Positions 1 through 6,124 of a stretch of 6,208 nt of DNA are shown here, in pieces. The notes beneath the pieces are model-generated. The model saw only the letters and a program-made list of their open reading frames with translations, had not been told where the DNA came from and ran no database searches. This DNA comes from Flavobacteriales bacterium (GTDB lineage: Bacteria > Bacteroidota > Bacteroidia > Flavobacteriales_D > Parvicellaceae). Both the position numbers and the translations under genes were made by a program. The DNA lies in assembly GCA_026993705.1 (NCBI GenBank), contig JALWSJ010000191.1, positions 1 through 6,208 on the forward strand, given 5' to 3'. How positions within the stretch are numbered: the stretch's first letter is position 1; the number at the start of each line of letters is the position of its first letter.

Positions 1-114
1 CATAAAGCCTATGCAATATTGAGGTCGGTTGTTGACACTTCAATTAAAAATTCTGCTTCAATATTCGAAAACATTATTTTACTAGCTATGCTGGATTCTA
101 ATCAGGCTGAATAG
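1..114 (+). CDS. Possible 3' end of an upstream gene (partial, unrecognised)
   Basis: Frame 1 is open from the window edge to a TAG stop at 112-114, giving 37 residues that end in LLAMLDSNQAE. The other two + frames hit stops within the first 21 bases. The tail looks amphipathic (alternating SIFENIILLAML-type hydrophobic positions), but I do not recognise a family. The stop lies only 16 bp before the ATG of the lipoprotein gene and no clear promoter is visible between them, so the two could be co-transcribed. A 37-codon open run can occur by chance, so this is only a plausible partial gene. Confidence 0.35.
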   Translation, partial: HKAYAILRSVVDTSIKNSASIFENIILLAMLDSNQAE

Positions 115-130
115 TTACAAACGAAATAAA

Positions 131-781
131 ATGAAAAAAGCAATCATATTAGGATTGAGTGTATTGGCACTTAGTGTTTCATTCAGCTCATGTAAAAAAA
201 CATCAAAAAGAAAAGTTTCTAAAGACTGGAAAGTTTCTAAGTACGAAAAGACAACATCTACTGTTTCAGAAAACTTAGACGGTGAGTCAGGTACAAGAAC
301 TGAAACAGGTGGTAACTCAAGTTTAACCAAGTCTGTAAAAGTGAATGAATGGACTTGGACGATAGATAAAAAAGGGACTTGGGAAGAGAATAAAAACATT
401 ACTTATTCTTACACCAATTCAGGCATTCAAGTTGTAGAAGAAAAAACCTCTAAGATTTCAGGAACTTGGGCTTTATTAAGTAAAAATAAATCAGGTGAAT
501 TTAAAAAGAATGAAAGAATTGCCTTCACTATTTTAAAAGAAGATAACCATACAAAGAAAACTTCTACCTTGAATGGAAATTCTACAGTTGAAGAATCATC
601 ATATACAGGTAGTGATACAGGTTATGATGTAGCTATGGTTTATACCGTTCAAGAATCTAAAGGAAAATCATTAATATTAGTTGACGAAGAAAAAGAGTCT
701 TGGTCAAACAATGGAGATAGTGGTTCTTCTAGCGGTCAATGGAATGCAAAAGAAGTCATTACTTTAGAAAAGAAAAAGTAA
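131..781 (+). CDS. Lipocalin-like lipoprotein, cell-envelope, function unknown
   Basis: This 216-residue protein begins with a clear type II (lipoprotein) signal peptide: MKKA, a hydrophobic core at residues 4-16, then the lipobox FSSC with the lipidated cysteine at Cys21. The residues after Cys21 are basic (KKTSKRK) rather than the acidic surface-export signal described for Bacteroidota, which suggests retention on the periplasmic side of a membrane; this is inference. The mature part is rich in Ser, Thr, Lys and Glu. It has the W-K-V-S opening (Trp33), alternating beta-strand-like stretches, a GTW motif at 82-84 and an SGTWALL motif at 110-116. These resemble the small lipocalin-like lipoproteins common in the phylum (known family pattern, not a proven match). 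It ends in the strand ITLEKKK. The start is fixed by the signal peptide; the preceding bases are A-rich with no Shine-Dalgarno. No catalytic residues are apparent. A strong terminator follows 15 bp after the stop. Confidence 0.8.
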   Translation: MKKAIILGLSVLALSVSFSSCKKTSKRKVSKDWKVSKYEKTTSTVSENLDGESGTRTETGGNSSLTKSVKVNEWTWTIDKKGTWEENKNITYSYTNSGIQVVEEKTSKISGTWALLSKNKSGEFKKNERIAFTILKEDNHTKKTSTLNGNSTVEESSYTGSDTGYDVAMVYTVQESKGKSLILVDEEKESWSNNGDSGSSSGQWNAKEVITLEKKK

Positions 782-796
782 CTACATCCGATAATT

Positions 797-838
797 AACT
801 AAAAAAAGCCGTTGCCTAAGCAACGGCTTTTTTTAGTT
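797..838 (+). terminator. Strong intrinsic terminator after the lipoprotein gene
   Basis: A perfect 19 bp inverted repeat (797-815 with 820-838) leaves a four-base loop CTAA. The GC-rich core GCCGTTGC/GCAACGGC is flanked by a run of seven A on the left and seven T on the right. As a + strand transcript this is a textbook rho-independent terminator beginning 15 bp after the stop of the lipoprotein gene. It is nearly symmetrical, so it could stop transcription from either direction. It separates the lipoprotein from the propeller gene at 886. Confidence 0.93.
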
Positions 839-847
839 GCATCATAA

Positions 848-878
848 TTGATTTATAACGATATTTCCATTATCTTCG
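848..878 (+). promoter_or_regulatory. Candidate Bacteroidota promoter for the propeller gene
   Basis: TATCTTCG at 871-878 matches the Bacteroidota -7 box TAnnTTTG at all but one fixed position. A TTG at 848-850 sits 20 bases upstream, in the spacing expected for the -33 box. The box ends only 7 bases before the ATG at 886, so transcription would start almost at the start codon and leave a very short or absent leader. It lies just past the terminator at 797-838, consistent with an independent transcription unit. Confidence 0.5.
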
Positions 879-885
879 AACTAAT

Positions 886-2241
886 ATGTTGCAAATAATA
901 TTTCTTCACATACTTTTATTAATTCCCTTCTTTTATTATGCACAAACAATAAAGGATGTAGAGTTGCTCGACCAATGGGTGGATCGAACCTTACCGACTA
1001 CTTTTGACAATGAATCCATCTATAACGAAACGTGGGGTTGGAAGATTAAGGGTGAAGAGTATGCTGTAATCGGTTCAACAAAAGGAACGCATTTTTTCCG
1101 AATAACACCAAACGATAAGTTAGAGTTAATTGACTTTAAATTGGGTGTTTTCGATGATGTTATACACCGCGATTATCATACGTATTTGCATTATTTATAT
1201 GAAGTTTCAGACGAAGGAAGTAGTGCTTTACGAATTTACGATTTACAATATTTGCCCGATTTCATACCGATTGTCTATGAAAGCAATGAGTTTATTTTAC
1301 GAAGCCATAATATCTTTATCGACACCACTTCAGCCTTGCTCTATTCATGCGGAAATACCGATAATTTTGGAATGAATGCCCTACGCGTACTTTCGTTATC
1401 CAATCCCGTTCAACCAACTTTGGTGAGTAATTATGATTTAGTCAATTACGTTCACGATATTTTTGTGCGTAAAGACACTGCGTATTTATTCGTGCCAGGA
1501 GATGGAGTAGTCGTTTTGGATTATAGTACGCCTACTATGCCTTTACCTTTAGGTAATTTACCCTTTTATCCCGACCAAGGCTATACCCATTCGGGCTGGC
1601 TCTCCGACGATAGTAAAATTTTAGTCTTTTGCGATGAAAACCCAAGTAACCGATTCAAAGTGTGCGATGTTTCGGATTTAAGCGACATCAAAGTACTGGC
1701 AGCAGAAAAACCGCCGACATTTGTCAATACAATCCCTCATAATGTAATGGTAAAAGGACGTTATGCTTATTTTTCTTACTATGCAGACGGATTACAAATA
1801 TACGACCTAAAAGACCCTGCCCAACCTAAGCGAGTAGCCTATTATGACACCTACGATAGCCCCGATAACAGCGACTATCGTGGAGCGTGGGGAATTTATG
1901 CACTCTTACCCAGTGGAAGACTACTGATTTCTGACCGTAAAAACGGACTCTTCTTATTGCGTTATACACCACCGCCCCCCATTGCCGAAAGTAATGTAGG
2001 AGGTCATGGAGTTTACCCAAACCCAGCGTTTAATTCGGCATATTTTTATTACAATCAACCTGTGAATTTTCCTTATACCATTAGTATTTACAACGAATTT
2101 GGACAGCTTATCCAAACTATCAAAGGCATACAAGATTACCTTTATTTAGACTTATCAAAATTAGCACAAGGCAATTATTATTATCAATTTCACAGCAAAA
2201 ACAACGATAAAACCCTAAGTGGTAAATTCATTAAGTTGTAG
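886..2241 (+). CDS. Choice-of-anchor B / LVIVD-repeat beta-propeller protein with T9SS sorting domain
   Basis: This 451-residue secreted protein has a hydrophobic signal peptide (residues 1-19, likely cleaved after YYA19), unusual in having no Lys or Arg in its first part. Residues about 41-360 match the choice-of-anchor B family pattern: NETWGW (48-52), EYAVIGSTKGTHFFRI (58-73), SHNIFID (140-146), YTHSGWLSDD (233-242), IPHNVMVKGRYAYFSYYADGL (283-303), GAWGIY..LPSGRLLISD (333-350) and NGLFLLR (353-359). Blade-like units recur about every 45-50 residues, pointing to a seven-bladed propeller. A proline-rich linker (TPPPP, 361-365) leads to a type A T9SS sorting domain at about 377-451: VYPNP, a central IYNEFGQLIQ, LAQGNYYYQF and a terminal GKFIKL. 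In this family the final domain directs export across the outer membrane and surface attachment or release. No enzymatic role is established, and ligand binding is possible. The start is set by the signal peptide and the promoter at 848-878. No terminator other than the structured repeat at 2255-2312 follows. Confidence 0.9.
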   Translation: MLQIIFLHILLLIPFFYYAQTIKDVELLDQWVDRTLPTTFDNESIYNETWGWKIKGEEYAVIGSTKGTHFFRITPNDKLELIDFKLGVFDDVIHRDYHTYLHYLYEVSDEGSSALRIYDLQYLPDFIPIVYESNEFILRSHNIFIDTTSALLYSCGNTDNFGMNALRVLSLSNPVQPTLVSNYDLVNYVHDIFVRKDTAYLFVPGDGVVVLDYSTPTMPLPLGNLPFYPDQGYTHSGWLSDDSKILVFCDENPSNRFKVCDVSDLSDIKVLAAEKPPTFVNTIPHNVMVKGRYAYFSYYADGLQIYDLKDPAQPKRVAYYDTYDSPDNSDYRGAWGIYALLPSGRLLISDRKNGLFLLRYTPPPPIAESNVGGHGVYPNPAFNSAYFYYNQPVNFPYTISIYNEFGQLIQTIKGIQDYLYLDLSKLAQGNYYYQFHSKNNDKTLSGKFIKL

Positions 2242-2246
2242 TCTTT

Positions 2247-2385
2247 GGGCGTTCCCCTCATTAGCTAAACAAACATACCGCTAAGGCGGAACGTTTGTTT
2301 GGCTAATGAGGGTCGGGCTATCCACTAGATCTTTTGCCCTCCAAAAGGAGGGAGGGCAAAAGGATGCCGTTTCTATCCCTAACGC
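2247..2385 (+). ncRNA. Candidate structured RNA / recurrent Bacteroidota intergenic element
   Basis: This 139 bp element begins 5 bp after the propeller stop and folds compactly. Visible helices are: GCGTT 2249-2253 with AACGC 2381-2385; a long hairpin 2255-2274 with 2293-2312 (20 pairs, one G-U), capped by a smaller CCGC/GCGG stem at 2278-2281/2286-2289; short helices 2314-2316/2367-2369 and 2320-2323/2362-2365; and a perfect 12 bp hairpin 2331-2342/2351-2362 (CTTTTGCCCTCC). The conserved-looking blocks GGTCGGGCTATCC and GGATGCCGTTTCTATCCCTAAC resemble an element I recall recurring between genes in Bacteroidota genomes, possibly the Rfam Flavo-1 motif; that identity is from memory and unchecked. 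It could be an independent small RNA, a mobile repeat, or a 3' end structure terminating the propeller transcript. Confidence 0.5.
2255..2312 (+). terminator. Long hairpin just after the propeller gene, possible 3' end structure
   Basis: Arms 2255-2274 and 2293-2312 pair over 20 positions with one G-U, and an inner CCGC/GCGG stem sits in the loop. It begins 13 bp after the stop of the propeller gene. There is no T-run after it, so it is not a classical intrinsic terminator. It may instead protect the 3' end of the mRNA, or simply be one arm of the structured element at 2247-2385. Confidence 0.35.
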
Positions 2386-2533
2386 GTGTTGAATGAAGTA
2401 TAAGAAAGTGAATTTTAGTTTCTTTAGACAATGAAGAAAATATTTGCATAGCCGAGCTATGGAAATATTTTATGAAGCAGGATAAAGGAAATAAAAATAC
2501 TTTATGTGCTTCTATTCAGCACGTGTTAGGGAT
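2375..2533. repeat. 159 bp long imperfect inverted repeat (MITE-like)
   Basis: The left arm 2375-2426 starts ATCCCTAAC and the right arm 2483-2533 ends GTTAGGGAT. Over about 50 bases the arms are complementary with a few mismatches and small gaps. The centre holds another hairpin: 2437-2451 pairs with 2457-2471 (15 positions, one mismatch) around a CCGAG loop. No reading frame is supported inside. The size, terminal inverted repeats and lack of coding capacity fit a miniature inverted-repeat element or a large palindromic intergenic repeat. Its left end overlaps the last 11 bases of the structured element at 2247-2385. Partial copies occur at 2538-2600 and, inverted, at 6030-6089. Confidence 0.75.
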
Positions 2534-2546
2534 ACCAATCCCTAAC
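2525..2546. repeat. Palindromic junction between two repeat copies
   Basis: GTTAGGGAT at 2525-2533 and ATCCCTAAC at 2538-2546 form a perfect 9 bp inverted repeat around the spacer ACCA. It marks where the right end of the long inverted repeat meets the left end of the next half-copy, so two elements abut head to tail with four bases between them. Confidence 0.75.
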
Positions 2547-2600
2547 GCGAAATGAAATAAATACATGAAAGTGGAATTTTTATTCCTGTTTCCTTACCTT
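2538..2600 (+). repeat. Degenerate half-copy of the inverted-repeat element
   Basis: It starts ATCCCTAACGCG, identical to 2375-2386, and then continues with a diverged version of the same arm: TGAAATAA, ATGAAAGTGGAATTTTTA and a TTTCCTTA ending recall GAATGAAG, AGAAAGTGAATTTTAG and TTTCTTTA in the left arm. Similarity fades near 2600, at the promoter of the protease gene. With the two elements upstream, this fills most of the 384 bp between the propeller and protease genes; no gene is visible there. Confidence 0.55.
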
Positions 2601-2602
2601 TG
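2595..2602 (+). promoter_or_regulatory. -7 promoter box for the protease-hydrolase operon
   Basis: TACCTTTG is an exact match to the Bacteroidota -7 consensus TAnnTTTG and lies 23 bases before the ATG at 2626, leaving a leader of roughly 18 bases. The expected -33 TTG is not clear: the nearest candidate at the right spacing is TGG at 2572-2574. The box sits at the distal edge of the repeat half-copy 2538-2600, so any upstream promoter contacts would fall in repeat-derived DNA. Confidence 0.6.
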
Positions 2603-2625
2603 TCGAAAACACAACTATTTCAAGT

Positions 2626-5160
2626 ATGAAAAATATTATCATTACACTTTTTTTATCTTTTGTAACCTTTTATTCATGGGCGAAAGACGTAACAATTAGT
2701 CAAGCATTGAATACAGCACAGACGCACGTTGCAACAGAAAAGAATTTAACACTAACTTCTGTTTCAACAAGTTTAGTAGGGCAAAAAAATTATTCAGATA
2801 ATTTTGGAAATCAACATGTTGCCTATTATGTAGTACAAATCAATCAAAATAATGGATTTGTATTCGTTTCGGGTGATGACAAGACCGTACCGATTATCGG
2901 TTACACAGATAAAGGCGTTTACGATTATGCAAAATTACCCAACGGACTTAAAAAGCTGTTGTTTAATGTTGCAAAAGAGGTAAAATACATTGCAACCAAT
3001 CAACATTTAACCGCACCGACTTCCATACAAAAAAGATGGTCAAATTTAAAAAGCGGTATTATCGTGCCTTCTACTAAAAGTAGTGTGTCACCTTTAACAA
3101 CAACAACATGGAGTCAATCCTCAGGTGGATATAATTTATTTTGCCCTGGTGGTACACCAACAGGGTGTGTAGCAACTGCTACTTCTCAAATTATGAAGTA
3201 TCATAACCACCCAGTTACAGGTAATGGTTCTCACTCATATAATCATAACGATTACGGAACACTTTCAGCTAATTTTGGAGCAACAACTTACGAGTGGAGT
3301 ATAATGCCCAATCATTTAACGAGCTCTTCAACCCAAGCCGAAAAAGAAGCTATTGCTAAATTGATGTATCATGTTGGTGTTTCGTTAGATATGAATTACA
3401 GCCCTGGTAACAGCGGTGCTTTTAGCCGCTTAGTTCCCGATGCATTGGTAAATTATTTTTCTTATGATAACTCCGCTCAATTCATAAAAAGAAGCCATTA
3501 CTCGCTTACTTCATGGAAAGCAAAAATCAAATCAGATTTAGATAATGCACTTGTTGTTTACCACAGTGGATTTTGTCCTTCACCACAAGCAGGACACGCT
3601 TTTGTTCTCGACGGTTATGATGTAAACGATAAATTCCACGTCAACTGGGGTTGGGGTGGCTATGCTGATGGATACTTTGAAATCAATAATTTGAACCCTG
3701 GTTCTACTTATACGTTCAACAATACGCAAAGTGCTATCATAAAAATAAAACCCGTAGCACAGAATACTGATGTTAGAATGTTTGGAAATATTACACTTTC
3801 TTCTCCTTCTATACCTTTTAATGCACCTTTTACAGTAAGTGCTGATATCGCAAATTATGGTAATTTGACTTATAACGGAAGTGTAAAAGCTTCTCTTTAC
3901 AATCTGAATGATGCTTTTGTTGGAAACATTGAAATAAAAAACAACATTATTATCCCAGCTAATGACTATGTTTCATTAACTTTTACAACGAATGGTTTAA
4001 GCGTACCTCCAGGTGATTATAAATTGGGAATTTATATTCAAAATGCAACCAATAGTAATTGGGTGTTGGCTGCAGAAGACGGCTTTACCAATCCATTAAA
4101 TGTTTCTGTAAATGGAATAAATCCGCAAGGGTTGTTATCCAATGGAAATATTTTAGTTAATCCTTCACCGATAGAAAAAGACAATCCTTTTACTGTAGAA
4201 TTTGAAATATTAAATAACAACACGATCGATTTTTCTGGTGATATTTCGATTGATCTTCATCAAGTAGATGGAACGTGGGTAACAGAAATAGACCACGGAA
4301 GTTATACCATTGCAGCAAATGGAACGCAAACGATTGTCTATAATCATGCAGGATTAAGTCAAGACCCAGGTACGTATAAGTTGGTTATATGGCACAAACC
4401 CAATGGAGGAACGTGGGAAATTATAGAGAATGGTAATTATCCAAATTCAGTAGATGTGGATATTGTTGGATTGAACTATACAACTAATCTGCCAGATGCT
4501 TACGAAAACAACAACCAAGAAAGTTCGGCTTATGCAGTTCCTTTGGCTTGGCTACAAGACCAAGCAAGTTTTCAAACTGTTGGGGCAAATGTACATTCGG
4601 TAACAGCTGATAGTAATGATTATTACAAAATTGATTTAGATGCAGGATATTCTTACAGAATATATGCAAAAGTTAAAGATAGTTATAATTCGCCACAAGG
4701 AATGTTTACTAACGATGTGATATTTAAAGTGAAAAATGATGGAGTATGGTCAGACTTTTATGATGATGAAGAAATGGATACTTTGAGTATTCCTTTTCTA
4801 ACTGCTGATGCTTCTATTTACGTAGATGTAGTTCCTTTCTTTTATAATAGTTTAGGTACATATCAATTAGATATTTGGATGGAAAGAGCTGGAGCGGTTG
4901 GTGTGTTTGAAAACAAAGACGATAATATAACGTTGTATCCGAATCCTGCCAATACGTTTGTAAATGTTAATCATTTTGGAACAAATTTAAAATCGATAAC
5001 CATTACAAATAGTCAAGGAAAAATAGTTCATTCTATATCGGCTTTTAATGGAGAAGTAGAACGAATAAATACAACCGATTTGGCACAAGGCATTTATTTC
5101 GTAAGAATAGAAACCGAAAATCAAGCTATTCTTAATAAGAAGATAATCATCAAAAAATAA
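2626..5160 (+). CDS. Secreted C10 family cysteine protease with Spi-type prodomain and T9SS sorting domain
   Basis: This 844-residue multidomain exoprotease has a signal peptide at 1-19 (MKNIIITLFL core, cleavage after SWA). Residues about 20-130 form a Spi/C10-type inhibitory propeptide, with the signature FVFVSGDDKTVPIIGY at 78-93. The peptidase C10 (streptopain/interpain-like) domain spans about 155-376. It has TTWSQSSGGYN with Gln164 as probable oxyanion residue, catalytic Cys181 in PTGCVATATSQIM, catalytic His324 in QAGHAFVLDGYD, and HVNWGWGGYADGYF (338-351). Two similar Ig-like modules follow (about 387-482 and 507-600), then a PPC-like domain (about 622-752) opening with DAYENNN and containing DSNDYYKIDLDAG. 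A type A T9SS sorting domain closes the protein (about 769-844: LYPNP, TITNSQGKIV, LAQGIYFVRI, KKIIIKK). All key residues are present, so it should be active after prodomain removal. Known relatives include SpeB, PrtT and interpain A; substrate and virulence role cannot be told here. It likely heads an operon with the hydrolase 8 bp downstream. Confidence 0.95.
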   Translation: MKNIIITLFLSFVTFYSWAKDVTISQALNTAQTHVATEKNLTLTSVSTSLVGQKNYSDNFGNQHVAYYVVQINQNNGFVFVSGDDKTVPIIGYTDKGVYDYAKLPNGLKKLLFNVAKEVKYIATNQHLTAPTSIQKRWSNLKSGIIVPSTKSSVSPLTTTTWSQSSGGYNLFCPGGTPTGCVATATSQIMKYHNHPVTGNGSHSYNHNDYGTLSANFGATTYEWSIMPNHLTSSSTQAEKEAIAKLMYHVGVSLDMNYSPGNSGAFSRLVPDALVNYFSYDNSAQFIKRSHYSLTSWKAKIKSDLDNALVVYHSGFCPSPQAGHAFVLDGYDVNDKFHVNWGWGGYADGYFEINNLNPGSTYTFNNTQSAIIKIKPVAQNTDVRMFGNITLSSPSIPFNAPFTVSADIANYGNLTYNGSVKASLYNLNDAFVGNIEIKNNIIIPANDYVSLTFTTNGLSVPPGDYKLGIYIQNATNSNWVLAAEDGFTNPLNVSVNGINPQGLLSNGNILVNPSPIEKDNPFTVEFEILNNNTIDFSGDISIDLHQVDGTWVTEIDHGSYTIAANGTQTIVYNHAGLSQDPGTYKLVIWHKPNGGTWEIIENGNYPNSVDVDIVGLNYTTNLPDAYENNNQESSAYAVPLAWLQDQASFQTVGANVHSVTADSNDYYKIDLDAGYSYRIYAKVKDSYNSPQGMFTNDVIFKVKNDGVWSDFYDDEEMDTLSIPFLTADASIYVDVVPFFYNSLGTYQLDIWMERAGAVGVFENKDDNITLYPNPANTFVNVNHFGTNLKSITITNSQGKIVHSISAFNGEVERINTTDLAQGIYFVRIETENQAILNKKIIIKK

Positions 5161-5168
5161 TTCTCATT

Positions 5169-6008
5169 ATGATTATTCAAAAAGAGTTAATCATACCAAC
5201 AGGCAGAGAAAAAGATATTGTAGCCGATATTACTTACAAGGAGGAGAGTGTAAACTCTCCTCTTGTTGTGTTCTGTCATGGTTATAAAGGCTTTAAAGAT
5301 TGGGGGGCATGGAATCTAGTCGCTGAAACATTTGCTCGTAATGGTTTTTCTTTTTTGAAATTTAATTTTTCGCACAATGGCGGAACAATTGATAGCCCTA
5401 TTGATTTTCCGGATTTAGATACTTTTGGTAAAAATACTTATACCAAAGAAGTAGAAGATTTGCATACGGTTTTGGCTTGGACGCAAATGCAAACTACTTA
5501 TTCGTTCAATAAAAATAATATAACGCTGATAGGACACAGTAGAGGAGGGGGAATAGCACTAATTGGAGCAAAAGAATCATCGTTTGTTAGACGAGTGATT
5601 ACTTGGGCGGCTGTATCTGATTTTAAGAAACGATTTATTAAAGGAGAACTTTTGGATAAGTGGAAAGAAAGTGGAGTTTACTACATCAAGAACGGTAGAA
5701 CAAAGCAAAAAATGCCACATTTCTATTCGTTTTATGAAGATTTTATTCGCAATGAACATCGATTAAATATTAAATCATGTGTGAAGCAATTATATAAACC
5801 TTTTTTGATTATTCACGGAACAAACGATGAAGCAGTAGATGTGCAAGAAGCTCTAAATTTGAAATCTTGGAATCCTATTGCTCAATTGGTGTTGATAGAG
5901 AATGCAGGTCATACCTTTGGAAGTAAGCATCCTTGGGAACAAGATACGTTGCCTAAGGACCTTCAAGAAGTTGTGGAAACATCAATTCGGTTTATTGATT
6001 CGGAGTAG
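5169..6008 (+). CDS. Alpha/beta hydrolase (serine hydrolase), cytoplasmic
   Basis: This 279-residue single-domain alpha/beta hydrolase has no signal peptide, so it is probably cytoplasmic. The visible fold landmarks are LVVFCHGYKGFKDWG (32-46), which carries the HG oxyanion motif; the nucleophile elbow GHSRGGG with Ser124; LIIHGTNDEAV (213-223) with the probable acid Asp220; and ENAGHTFGSKHPW (244-256) with the catalytic His248. Length is normal for the dienelactone-hydrolase/acyl-peptidase-like group. Substrate cannot be predicted: esterase, peptidase or thioesterase activity are all possible. The ATG lies 8 bp after the protease stop, with no promoter or terminator between, so co-transcription is likely. 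An in-frame 9 bp perfect hairpin lies at codons 25-32. The gene ends 21 bp before an inverted repeat copy. Confidence 0.9.
   Translation: MIIQKELIIPTGREKDIVADITYKEESVNSPLVVFCHGYKGFKDWGAWNLVAETFARNGFSFLKFNFSHNGGTIDSPIDFPDLDTFGKNTYTKEVEDLHTVLAWTQMQTTYSFNKNNITLIGHSRGGGIALIGAKESSFVRRVITWAAVSDFKKRFIKGELLDKWKESGVYYIKNGRTKQKMPHFYSFYEDFIRNEHRLNIKSCVKQLYKPFLIIHGTNDEAVDVQEALNLKSWNPIAQLVLIENAGHTFGSKHPWEQDTLPKDLQEVVETSIRFIDSE
5239..5264 (+). repeat. Hairpin inside the 5' end of the hydrolase gene
   Basis: GAGGAGAGT at 5241-5249 pairs perfectly with ACTCTCCTC at 5254-5262 around a GTAA loop. A further A-T pair and a G-U pair extend the stem to 5239-5264. It lies about 70 bases into the gene, over the residues KEESVNSP. 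It could slow ribosomes or lower expression relative to the upstream protease, or be chance. It is not followed by a T-run and so is not a terminator. Confidence 0.5.
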
Positions 6009-6029
6009 TACTGTTTGGAGGTAGAATTT

Positions 6030-6089
6030 TTCATCGTCTAAAGAAACTAAAACTCGCTTTTTTAGTTCTCATTCCGTCCGCGTTAGGGA
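6030..6089 (-). repeat. Inverted partial copy of the intergenic repeat element
   Basis: Read on the - strand from 6089 to 6030, this matches 2376-2435: it begins TCCCTAACGCG and includes an identical 17-base block (2413-2429 on the + strand, 6036-6052 on the - strand) followed by GA(C)nATGAA. Only the left half of the 159 bp element is recognisable. Together with the copies at 2375-2600, it flanks the protease-hydrolase pair in the opposite orientation. Confidence 0.75.
6045..6067 (+). terminator. Weak AT-rich hairpin after the hydrolase gene, possible terminator
   Basis: AACTAAAA (6045-6052) pairs with TTTTAGTT (6060-6067) over 8 bp around CTCGCTT. The stem is AT-rich and the T-run lies within it, so terminator strength is doubtful. 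It is embedded in the inverted repeat copy and is the only candidate stop signal between the hydrolase and the window end. Confidence 0.25.
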
Positions 6090-6124
6090 CGATTAAGCGA
6101 CTGTGAAAAACAGTTGAGTTTTTG

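Noticed and set aside
115..399. Open frame of 94 codons on the - strand over the lipoprotein gene
   Set aside because: It lies antisense to a well-supported lipoprotein with a clear lipobox, and its translation shows no recognisable domain or supporting promoter.
1130..1375. Open frame of 81 codons on the + strand inside the propeller gene
   Set aside because: It is out of frame within a family-matching coding sequence; the propeller motifs run straight through this stretch in the other frame.
1826..2020. Short - strand open frame opposite the end of the propeller
   Set aside because: It is a shadow of the propeller and linker coding sequence, with no family features.
2375..2600. CRISPR array
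   Set aside because: The repeats are few, unequal and mainly inverted, without regular unique spacers of constant length; no cas gene is present.
2242..2625. tRNA gene or self-splicing intron in the structured intergenic region
   Set aside because: No cloverleaf with a CCA-type acceptor and T-loop GTTCGA block, and no intron core or reverse transcriptase frame, could be seen.
4038..4669. Two roughly 60-codon - strand open frames opposite the protease
   Set aside because: Both are antisense to continuous Ig-like and PPC-like coding sequence and show no independent signals.
5238..5280. AAGGAGGAG followed by an ATG at 5278, looking like a Shine-Dalgarno and start
   Set aside because: The ATG is out of frame with the hydrolase and too far from the purine run, the bases are part of a hairpin, and this phylum does not rely on Shine-Dalgarno sequences.
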